The translations under genes were made by a program, and so were the position numbers. From Climacteris rufus (lineage: Eukaryota; Chordata; Aves; Passeriformes; Climacteridae), in contig VZRZ01006451.1 of NCBI GenBank assembly GCA_013398175.1, forward strand, positions 91,623 through 155,622: a stretch of DNA of 64,000 nt. The letters run 5' to 3'. The notes under the pieces were generated by a model. The model was not told where the DNA came from and did no database searches. It worked only from the letters and a program-made list of their open reading frames with translations. Of the stretch, positions 27,201-39,200 are shown piece by piece (position 1 is the stretch's first letter; each line of letters begins with the position of its first letter).

Positions 27201-30200
27201 ACAGCTTCTGTTTGCAGCATTCCTGCAACTCCTGCATCCTGGGAATTTAATGTGCCTATTTGCAGAAGCAGGAAAAGGCCTCATATGGAAAAGTGTGTCT
27301 CAGCAGTTGTCAAACTGACTGTGTACAAGGGAGTGGGAAATAAGAGACAAAAGTTCTTCTCTGTCTCCCATATAACCAACTGTGACTCCCATCCAAGGCC
27401 AGTTTTCTTCTGTAATGTTAAATAATAAGTCACTTTTCCAGGCCAGCACTTACATTTCAGTGTAAAGAAAAGTGAGTGATTAAAAGCACTTATATGAGAA
27501 ATAATGAGGACAAAAGTCAACCCAGACCAGGCCATGTATCTCACAGTTCCTACTGTATCATTTCACTGAGTTCAGACATCTTGCCTTCAGACATTCAGGT
27601 GTCTTTCTTCCTTATATCCCCCCTGCAATAAGCTCCTCTTATCCTGTGTCTCTCATCTCTGGGCTCCACCTGATCTGTTCATCTCCCTGTTTCTCACAGA
27701 GTCCCTTCTGCCCTTTCATTGTCCCTCAGGCCTATACACAGAATCACAGAATGGTTTGGGTTAGAAGGGACCTCTAAAGATCACCTAATCCAACCCACCT
27801 GCCAGGGGCAGGGACACCTACCACTAGATCAGGTTGCCCAAAGCCCCATCCAACCTGCCCTTGAACAGTTCCAGTGAGGGAGTATCCACAGCTTCTGCCC
27901 TGTTATTAAGTAGATAAGCTGCAAGGTTCCTAAGAATAGTTAATCACATTTTTAATATATGGTAAATAATGTGTGATGTATTTTGACTACAGCCATTTCC
28001 ACCTTTTAGCAGAGCCTGTTGCCATAGGACAATGGATAATGGTTTTGAACTAAAAGAAGGTAGTTTCAGGGTAGCTATAAGGAAGAAATTTTTTGCAACA
28101 AGGATGGTAAAACACTGGAACAGGTTGCCCAAAGAGGGGTGAGTGTTCCATCCCTGAAAACATTCAAGGTCAGGTTGGACAGGGCTCTGAGCCATCTGAT
28201 CTGGTTGAAGATGTCCCTGCTCATCACAGGGAGGTTGGACTGAATGGCCTTTAAAGGCCATCCAACCAAATCACTGAGATTCTTGTCACAATTCTCTTTT
28301 TTTCTGGAAGACTCCTCTGTAAGGACTGTCTTTATGTTTATATGTAATGCACCTGACACAGTGCAGCACAACCTGATTTATCATAGCCCATGGCCAAAAA
28401 TCAATTTGTTCTAATCCTTACCAGACACAGACCCTTCCTCCGGAGCTCCATCCTCCCTCTTCAGTCCACGGAACAGAAGCAATAAACGGTTTAGACGAAT
28501 CTGAACCAAAACCTGAGAGAATGATTTTAAAATTTAATATTAAGTGGAGCACTCTAATACTTACAGCCATAGAAATACTTGATGTGTTACAACTGTATTT
28601 ATTCTACAGAGCTCACTCAGACATCTCTATTTAAGAATTTTTAATACAGTTTTCTGTTCACAAGGGAGACAATGGGAAGGAGAGATGTGGAATGGATCTC
28701 AACTCTACAATGACATTATACAATAAATACAGTTAAAACCTTTATTTAGTCTTACAGGTTAATCAGACCTTTTTTTTGGCTAGGTCCTAATACTTCAACT
28801 GTGTTTATTGGCATATACAGATTAAATAGAGGGTGAACAGTCACCTAGAGTCAGTCAATAGAGGGTGAATCTGAATCATAAAACTTGGAATGGCTCTGAG
28901 AATGAGGAGAGCAAATAGCAACCTGCACTGTGTTTTAGCCCATACCCTACAGAGTAAAAATGAAGAATCCTAGGTTTTAATACCAGATGGGGCCATTTAG
29001 TCACCTCCTTATTTGTGCAATACAGAAAAGAGCATTTAATTTCAAGGCCTCAATATTGTGAATAGATTGATGAACATCCAAACTGGACACTAGAAGAGCA
29101 GAACATTTCCATCTTGCTTGCTACACTAAGATTTACTGGGGAAAGAGCAGTGGAGATGCAAAATAATATTTATACCAAATGAAATAAATAATTTTACTGA
29201 TTAATCTTTAGCTTCCAGGTCTATACCTCCCTTATTTAAATGTATGCCCGTTGTTTCCCATGTTCCCATCAAGCACCATTGCAAAGATCCTCCATCATCA
29301 GTAACCTCAGAGGAGCTGGAAGGTGCTGCTCTCTCCCCCTACTTTCACTCTCCAGACTATCTCCTCACAGAGTGAGTGCTCTCAGCCCTGACCATCTTGG
29401 TGGCTCTACACTGAAATCACTCCAGCTCACACAAGTCTTTCTCATACTAGGGGCCCAAAACTGGGTGCAATATTCTACATGCATTTTGAAATCTTCTCTT
29501 TTTTGTGCAAAAGTATTTTTTACTTCTAAAAGAATGTAAATTTATCTACATTTGTTTGGTATCAATTGCAAAATGAAAGACCAGCTGAATACAAAATTTA
29601 CTCCAGATCCTTGTTTCCTGGTGAGGTCTAAACTATCAAATCCCTGGCTAGCTGTGAACACTGCTTATATGCTAGTTTGCATGTTCTTTTGTGCTATTTC
29701 CAAGGTGTCATGCCATCACACTGCATTCTCATTGTTCACTTTACCTTGTAAGCTGCTTGTTGGAATTTCCTGAACATCCTCTTTCTGCTGTCCCAAGGGT
29801 CATTATGGAGCAAGTCGAATGTGGGATGGACACTTGGATGCTGCATGGTGTATTTTTAAAAAAGGAAACAGAACAGAAAAAGGACAACCCTTTCTGCAAC
29901 TAGATAAGGGAGAAATTTCCTCCAGCCCAAGCCATTCCTTGGCCTGAATGTTATGTTATGTTATTTCTAAATACAGAAATTAAGTCCAGTGAAAATATTT
30001 GCAGCATTGGCATTTAACCAGAAGCCTTCACTGCAGGGCTTAATGGGAGGTAATCACCAAATATTTGCAGATGTAGTAGGGGAGTGCAAAGATAACATAG
30101 CATGGTCTGCATCTACACAAATGACCAGCACAGACTACAACTTAAGTGCACTACATGGGCAGTTGGACAGCAGAGAGAATGGACAGGGGCTCTACCAAAT

Positions 30201-33200
30201 ACACATTGCATCTTGCACAGACATGAAGTTGGAATAGCTGTAAGCACAAACCAGGAGGTCAGCAAAATCAGTATCCTTTCTCCAATAATGGTTGATAGCA
30301 CATACCTAAAGAAATGCCACTGAGAAGGGGAAAAAAATCTGAGTGCCAGAAAGGTTCCTGTCAATCTGACCTGCAGGTAAAGGTTGCAAATCTTGTGATA
30401 TGCTTAACCTTACAATGAGGCATGAGAAGGCTTCTCCTGAGAGACCTTTCAGAAACAAGCAAAATAAATCTCAGGTTAGGCCTGCAGATTTCCACCTGAT
30501 TCTCATATTAGATCAGAACATCAGAAGATGAGTTGTGCATGTAACATGGTGCTTGCCCTACCTAAAAGTAAAATGGGAAATAAAGCACTGACACAGAAAC
30601 AGGAATAACAGGAGGAAAAGTATTCAGTGTCAAACTTCTATGGCTGTTTGTTAGTTTGGGAGGTGATAATATAGCATACATATGGCTCTATGGCTATAAT
30701 AACTTATGAACAAACCTGGTCAATGTGCCGGGTAACACGTCTGAAAGAAACTTCCACTTCATCCCTTCGAAACTCCTGTTCTATGACAGGATCTCCTCTT
30801 TGGATCTAGTTTGTCACCAGGAAGAACAATCACCTTAGCACAAAGCAATCAGTGAATTTTTCCTTCCATTACAATCAGTGAAACTCACATGTAACATTCT
30901 GGAAGTGTTTAACAAAACAGACTTCATTCCCTTTTAGGGAGTGATTATTGCAACCCTCGAGCAAGTGAAACAAAGTAATAAAATGTCTTTTCAGTTCTGA
31001 ATTTCAGTCAGACCTCTGTCCTAATGAAGCATGGTTTGCCTTGCATAGCCAGAATCAGCAGGTAAGGGAATAGATGCTTCTAAATAAAGTTAATATACAT
31101 CTAATTCAGTGATGCATCAATCTCACAATTTAGATCCTTTTTTACCGACTTCCTCCTTTTTAGTATTAAATATAATGCTTTATATTGCCTAACTCAGTGT
31201 TCTTACCCTATCTATAAATAACTTTATTCCCACAAACGGTTCCTTGGAAGTCAGTGGGATGTCCTAAGCTCGAATATACAGGAGGCAGGATAAGAGGTAC
31301 AAGCTGCACCTGTCCCTGAGGGCTGTGCCACATGGGGAAAAATACTTCCTGCCACCAAGAGTTGCTTATTGCTGTTGTCACCTCTGTGGAAGAGGAACTG
31401 CAGTCTGGAGAGAGAGAGGATGAAGGTGCAGAAGTACAACCTGATGAATTATCTCCCCATGGCTCTGTGTGACTGGATCTAGCTCTTTGTGAGCCATTCA
31501 GGACAGCAGCTCCTCAGAGGTACAATACAAAAAGAAGGCTGGATGCCATGCTGCTGACAGGATTTTCTTGGAATGTGGCACTGTGATGTGGCTGGGTGGC
31601 TGGCTGCAAATCTGCTAGTCTGGGCAAATATCTAGTTACATTTCCTTTCATAGCTTACCCTTCTCTCTGTCTACCTCCAAAGTAAAACCACCCCAGAAAC
31701 ACTGATGCACAGGCACAATAAAGATACAACTGCTGTAACATGCACAACTGGCACAGGTTTGCATTGAAGTATGAAGAAAAACTGAACAAGTAGAGAGCTT
31801 GATACAATTCACTAGTGCACTGCATAATCTCAAAGCGTAAGTTTGACTTTAAATTTACAGAAGAAACATCAAAGACTAACCTTATATTGCTCTTCTGCCC
31901 TTTGTCGGCTTTCAATAATCTCTTTTTTAAACTCCACTGAGACTGGATCACTTCCCTTATGAACTTGCCTGCATGTACAGTGGAGGCAAGAAAAATGCTT
32001 TACTTAATACACAGTTTGCTTTATTTAAAGGCTAACAGACTTACTCTCCTCTTTCTAAGATGCCTGGGTGTCCATGACATTCAGTGTAAGAGCTGATCTG
32101 TGGATTTCAAATGAAGCCATGGTGTGCTTACAGACCCAACAATGTTTTGCTTTGTGCCATTTGATGTACATAGAATCATTGAATCATAAAACTTGGAAAA
32201 GACCTCTGGGATCATTGAATTCAGCCATTAACCTAACACAGCCTAACACTCCACTAAACTATGTCCACATTTATCAGCACTACATCTATATGTTTTTTGA
32301 ACACTCCCAAATGTAATTCTGCCTCACTCTGTTACTCATTTCAGCATTGATTTATTGACAACCACGACAAAATCTTCCTCTGCCCTTAAGGGCACAAGAT
32401 GAGATGCCTGAGAATGAGGTTAGTTGAACAAAGTTTGCAGCAGGTTTCTTTCTGAATGGAACCATAAAACAATCAAAGATCTCATTGAGCACTGCTATGG
32501 ATTACTACTGAGTCTGGTCTTAGCAGAAGAGAAAAAAAAAAAAAAAAAACCAATAACTTAGCTGTAAACCAAATATATCAGGATAAGAAATGGCAGCATT
32601 CTGCACTAGTGGATATTGCACACACCATTAATAGAGGCCTCAGTTAAGCAAATCCCAGTCTTGTGAACGTGGTTAATTAACATGGTTAAGTAACACTTAC
32701 CACTTTAGATGATTTGCTTCCTCTTCCTGAATATTTTGTTTGACTTTTAGTTGAAATATGGCATCCTTCATCTGTCTGGTTTTTATCCCTTCTCTGCCTT
32801 GGGAAAGGGCTGCAGGAACATCAGAAAGCCATACCTCAAACTAGACTGGATTTTTAATTGTGAAATCCATCCCTTAAGATAACTGTACCCATTAATACAG
32901 AGAGCTAAGGTGAGATTTCTCATAGAAACTACAGTCACAACATCTCAGCAATTCTGCAGCCTACAGATCAGACCTACAAATAATGCTGACCAAGTTTATG
33001 CTGCTTCATTACTTTACCTTCTTTTAAGTCCTTTATCTTCAATTTGCCTGGTTCCTGAATCAAAACAGTAGCTACAGCATGCGGATTTGACAAGTCTGTG
33101 GGGAATCTGAGGTTCTGGTATTCAATTTCCTATGAGATATAAATTAATAGGAAGAAATAGAAATATGGAAGATTTCCAGCCCAGAAAAGTAATTATTATC

Positions 33201-36200
33201 TTTTCACACCTTTAGTTTTTGAATAGGCTTTGATTGTAGCTGGCTGAATCGGTCTCTTCTCCACATCATGGATTTTCCTGCAGACACAGCTTTTTTCTCT
33301 GGGTATCTTTGTTTGTCAAAATGTTCTTTTCTAGATATCAGAAGGACACATATTGCTCTCATAAGTACTCTGTAAAAGGCATTTACGTCCAGTACATGCA
33401 TTTACATCCCCTTTAGGTATACAAAGATACTGGAAATTTCCCTCCCTAATAACAACTGGAACCAAAATTTTAATCTTCAGCGTTCAGAAAAATGTTAACT
33501 ACAGCCCCAAAGGCCTTATTACTCAAAACCCCCTGCATCTTGCAAGACCTCAATAATAAGAATAATAAAGAGTGGGAATAATGGAAGCAGAGGCTGCCTA
33601 ACCCTTCTTTAAGGATATGTAACTTCTCATTATATTTATTTGTTTTGTTTCACTTCATATAGATTAAGGATGTTCTGAGCAAACAATGTAAAAGGGCAAG
33701 TCTGTGTATCAACAGTCAAATTACATTAGTGCATTTTAAGTCTCCAAAGATACCAACGTTTAAAATGTTTATAGCAAAATTGTATGAGATCCTACTATAT
33801 AGGTATTTTTCAGAACTGGGCAAAAATAGTCAGCCACACATACATCAGATCCAGATGTGGTATTGATGTTCCTGTGAATACACACACGTAGGGTTTTGAG
33901 TGAAACTCTAAAATCCGTAACTGCATTGCCATTTGTGCTGTTCCATACTCAAGTGGGGAATACTTCACAGTTACTTTGACTTTTCCATTGCCTGGAATGA
34001 TTCCTGTGGAAGATTAGAGGAGAAAAATATTGAGAGTCCATATAACATGAGCCCACTTAAGTATGCTGAAATTGATTCTGGGCTACTTTTATTTAAACAA
34101 CTTAATGTTTGAGTGAATGGCAGTAGGCATGGAAAATATTTCAGGTGTCAAAGCATCTTTCAAAAACTATGTCTGTTGCCAGAAGATATTTTGCAATAGC
34201 TGAGAGATTTGACAGCAGGGCTATAGTATTTCATACTGCTGTGAAAATGACTGCCTGTTTACATGTAGAAATTCTTCACTTACATCTGCTAGGCTTAAGT
34301 CTTTGGCACTTTCTGCTTTCATGAGCAAAGCATTATAAACATATTCCTCTGTGCTCTTCCAAGTTGGGCCACTCATCTGGATTTGATGCGTCATCTGCCT
34401 CTACTTGACCTTATTTCCTTACTACCTATTCCATTATGTTCTCAACCACTTTAACTACCATTCATATCCCTAAACATTAAGGGCCTTTTCCAACCTAAGT
34501 GATTCAATGATTCTGGGATTACTGACCTCTGAGGACAATGGCTTGGAGTGGGAGTTGAAACATTTTAGTGCTTTTCAGGTGGCCTTCAGCCACAGTTTCA
34601 GGCTACCACAATTCCTGACTTAAATTTTACTGGGCTGATGCTTTTTTCTGGGATATTCTTTTGGGAAGACAAAGGCTGCATGTCTGGAATATCCCATATT
34701 TTGTCATAGCTGGGCATTACCCAAAGAAATCCATCAGCCAAGATGGCTATTTGCCATGAGGCTGCATATGACTGGCTGCATTTACCTGGAAAAACTCTGA
34801 GGCAAATCTTTTCTCTGTACAGCATGGAATACCCTGTCACAAGTAACCACACTTATTAAACACAAATCTAACAGTCAGAGTTTTAAAGAAGTCAGCCTAC
34901 CAAACATTGGTTGGACAGTGAAGGCTCTGTGAGGCTGAATAATATCAATGTGGAATTCAAAATCTATGGGACAACTGCACTGCAATGGGATAACATGCTC
35001 CTTACTGAAAAGAGAGAAAGGAAAAATGAAGTTAATCAAACTACAGTTGGCCATCAATTACAAGCTGGGAAATTATATTGTACACAACATGCACTAAATT
35101 AGCTGCATTCAGAGGAGTGGGTTACTTATTAATGTGAAAATCATAATTCCTCACTGTTCCAAATTAGCAAAATATTTCAGATCTTTCATTACCTGAGGAA
35201 ATGAGAGCTAAATCTTGATTTGAATGCTGGACATTACTTTCTCCTACCCAAACAGAATTTGATACAGAAAAGTTTTTAAAATCTACTCTGTGGAAGTTAT
35301 TTATGTCCATCCTCAAATTCTAACAAACTGTAATATCTAGCAAGTACAAACAATGCAAACTGGAGCAAGAATGAGTACAGAACCAGGAATCAGCCTTTTC
35401 TCATGGCCCTCCTTGTGAAAGATGATAAGAAAGTACTCACACCTTCAACACATCAAGATGATTGAACTTCAACCACTGTAGAAATAATGAGGATGGGGCC
35501 TGATTTTCATAAAAGCCCTTTATGTCTCATGCAAGTTGTGTGAGGAGTATTAGCACACATCTTTTCAACCTGCCTTGCATTTGTATGCACCTATTTTCAC
35601 AGACCAAACTGAAACACAAAGGCATTGGTGTACCACCATTCATCACCCTGCAAATCAAGATCAATTTACAGGCTTATTTCTGGTTTTTATTAACTGTCTG
35701 ACTGAAATCCTACCCTGCTGATTAGCAAAGAATGCATGTCACACACAGTATTCCTTTGGAAAGCACATTTTAAAGTGCCTAAAGAAATAAGCAATAATAG
35801 CAAATTTCTTTTTTCTCTGCCTTTTTCTCTTGCCTTTCTCAAAGAACATGCAATGGCAGACTGGGTAGGCAATTTGTTTTAGGGTGTAGTGCAGCTTGAA
35901 CAGTAACCAAAGTGCCTTAAAAACAAGATAAATATGCCACCTAATAAATATGCCTGATGGACCTTCTGTACTAAAGAGCAATGGTGGGTGGTAGAATATA
36001 GATTTTATCCTATACTTATGGAAGCAAAAGGCAATTTTTCCATGGACTTCATGGGCTGTGGATTGAGCTCAGAGTCCCTTGGGCTCTGTACAGCACCAAG
36101 TATCTCAGAGAACTTTCATTTTAAGGAAAGTTTTTAATAGTTTAATGCTGAAAAATACTGGAAAAAAATAGGTTTGAAACCATCAGTTTTCTCTTCAAGA

Positions 36201-39200
36201 ACTCTTCCAAATCTCCTCAGGAGTATATCTGAGCTTCCCTGCTCTGTTGAAAAAAAATCCCATTATTTAAAATTGTATTTTGTACTATTTCTAATATCTT
36301 CTCAGTATTCTGAGAATATGAAAACTCTGTATACATCAGCATTAAAATGGAGCAAACAACCAGAATCACATCATGCCTAGAGGCCCCCAGAATGTCAGGA
36401 GTTATGTTCAGTCCTATAAGAAACCTGCAACATTACAATTCACTAAAGTTCAACAGATCAAAGGGAATTAGAAAAACAAACAAAAAGACACAAATATTAT
36501 TTTGCAATGCTGGGCTCATTTTTACTGCAGAATTTTGCATGTTTCTTGTATGTGCCTTGCCTATTCATATTTCTGTGCTTCAGTAAAATTTGTGGGTTAC
36601 TTTTAACTCACAAAGACAGAATCTACCTGCTAAGACCTTCAGTTCCTAGCATTCACTCAAATCTTTACACTAACACAAATCACCATAATTACAACTAATA
36701 TAGCCAATATACTGCAGAACTAGACCCTAATAAACAGGACCTGCCTTCTCCTTTTCCCCCTCCCAGTTCCTATTAACAACTGTCTTGAACAGTCAGTGTG
36801 ACATCCATGCAACAGAGTAAGATGAAGTTTATGTCATTAAATGTTTTTAAATACAAGAAGCAGGAAACCCAGCTCCATCTCTATATAAAAGTTAAGCTTG
36901 CACAGTATTTACTTTACTGTGAACTTGCACCTGAAACACTTCACGTACAAAATTATTTTGCAGTTCAGATGGTAGCTGAGTTCCTTAAAGCTTCCAAGAC
37001 ATCAAATTGTATGAATAGAAGAAAATGAGATTTTTCAGATTTTGGGCATGTCTCACAAAATGTGGACAAATGTCTGTCCTTAACTCACCTCTGACCAATT
37101 GATACATCAGACAGATTTATAAATGATGGAAATTCTACAACATTCACAGCAGGGTAAGCATGCATGGGAACAACTAAGGTATCATCTCCCTGCAAATAAA
37201 CAAACAAAAAAAAAAGGGTGCAAATATTTATCTCTCACAATGAATACATCATAGAAAGTTAAGGGTTGGAAGGAACCCCAGTGACCATCTAGTCCCAACT
37301 CCGCCTGCCATGGGCAGGGACACCTCCCACTAGACCAGGCTGACCAAGGCCTTATCCAACCTGGCCTTAAACACTGCCAGGGTTGGGGCATCCACAACCC
37401 CCCTGGGCAACTGTTCCACTGTCTCATCACCCTCACAGTAAAGAACTTCTTTCTAATATCCAACCTAAATTTCCTGTCTTTCAATTGTACCCATTGCTCC
37501 TTGTCTAGCAATACAGATCCTGATGAAAAGTCCCTCTCCAGCTTCCCTGTAGCCCCCTTCAGGCACTGAGAGGCTGCTACGAGTTCTCCACAGAACCTTC
37601 TCTTCCCCAGGCTGAACAGCCCCAGCTCTCTCAGCCTGTAATGGAAGTAAAAAGTTTCTCCAGTAGTTGGCCAGTAAGTGGGCATAAAACACCTTCAAGG
37701 TTATCACTGTGTTGTACCTCAGAATGTTAATCCTCTACCTGCTTTCAGTATCCATCTTTCCATACTTTACACAACTCTCTAGAGCTCCTCCAAGCCTGCT
37801 CATCTAAGACATTACATCAGTGTGGCACAAAGACTGATCTACTGGCAAGGAACACCAGAGTGAGTTATACAACCTTACCTACAGCTCTGGGATGTTTACA
37901 GAGAAAAATTTTAGATGCTTAAAGTTAAATTCTCCAGTCAGGACTTACTGGGAATAAATCCATGTGTCTCTAGAAGATTAATTGTACCTTCACTTTATCA
38001 TAACCATCATATTCTAACAGTTGCTCAGTCATTACAGTTACAACTTTAACTGCATTTTATAATAAATCCTCACCTCACAGTGAATTCGGATGCAGTCATA
38101 GTAATACCTCCACTCATCAGGGCAAAAATCAACAGTAACCACCAAGGACAAACCAGGGACAAGCCGGTGCTAGAAAATGACCCAAAACAAGACAGAATGC
38201 ATGTAAAAGCTGCTTATATGACACAAAACCTGTGCTGCATCTGAAGAGCAGTGTGAAAAGTTTCTGACACTTACTGTTTTGTTGTATTTGATCTGAAAAT
38301 ACATTGTCTGGGGTGGTATTATGTGAAGGTTTAGTGCATTGGCAGAAATATTTATCAGCTTCTGTAGAACAAAAGAAAACCAAAACCACAAAATACTTTA
38401 CAATATAAGAGGTCAATTAAGGATGCCAACTGTACTTTTTATAAAACACTCCATAGCAAAGAAGTAATAATTTTTACTTTAGTAGAAATAATTCTAAAGA
38501 TGCTGTGAATTTAAAAGAAAATTATGCAAAACTTACATCCTACATTTTTATTCTTTGGAAAAAAGTCACAGTTCTTAACAAAGAAATAAGAGTTAGTCTT
38601 GCTAGAAAGATACTATTGTTGAATCAAATTCTGGTCCTGCTTTGTTTATGCGCAAAAGGAACAAAAAATGAAACAATTTACTGACAACTTTTAGAGACAT
38701 CTGAAACAACAGGAATTGTGTAATACTCCATGGTTTTGTTTTGGTTTACAAAGCAACAACCCTTTGGATAGTGACAGTAAAGACTGTAAAGCCTGCAGCA
38801 TTTGTTTACTTTCATTACATCTGGAGAACCTAGTCCACCATAACCACCCAACTTCAGTCTCAACACACTTACCACATGAACAAAAAAGGCAGACAAAGGG
38901 AAAGCAGAGAGAAGGAAATACCCAAACCATTCACAAGGAAAGGTAATGAAACACATGCACAGAGCGTCCCTTCTCTGAATAAACTGTCCTTGGCAGAAGA
39001 CAAGAGGTGCATTCAAAACTTTCCCACCAGTGAATATGTTTGCAGACACAGTGACAGTCCAAGGACATTTTGGACACAAGTCTCTGATGGAGTTAATGAT
39101 GAGCAGTCACATATCACTAACACTGCCTGCAGACACGGGAAGCAGGGGGTGCAAGGGAGGGTGATGGGTACAGCAGGGCACTCGTCTGTTCTGTTACCAC

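Noticed and set aside
33331..33369. Upstream extension of CFAP221 coding exon 8
   Set aside because: The frame is open to a second AG, but using it breaks the join with exon 7 and the extra residues do not match the family.
37182..37685. 167-codon minus-strand frame
   Set aside because: It lies almost entirely on a CR1 element and is LINE-derived.
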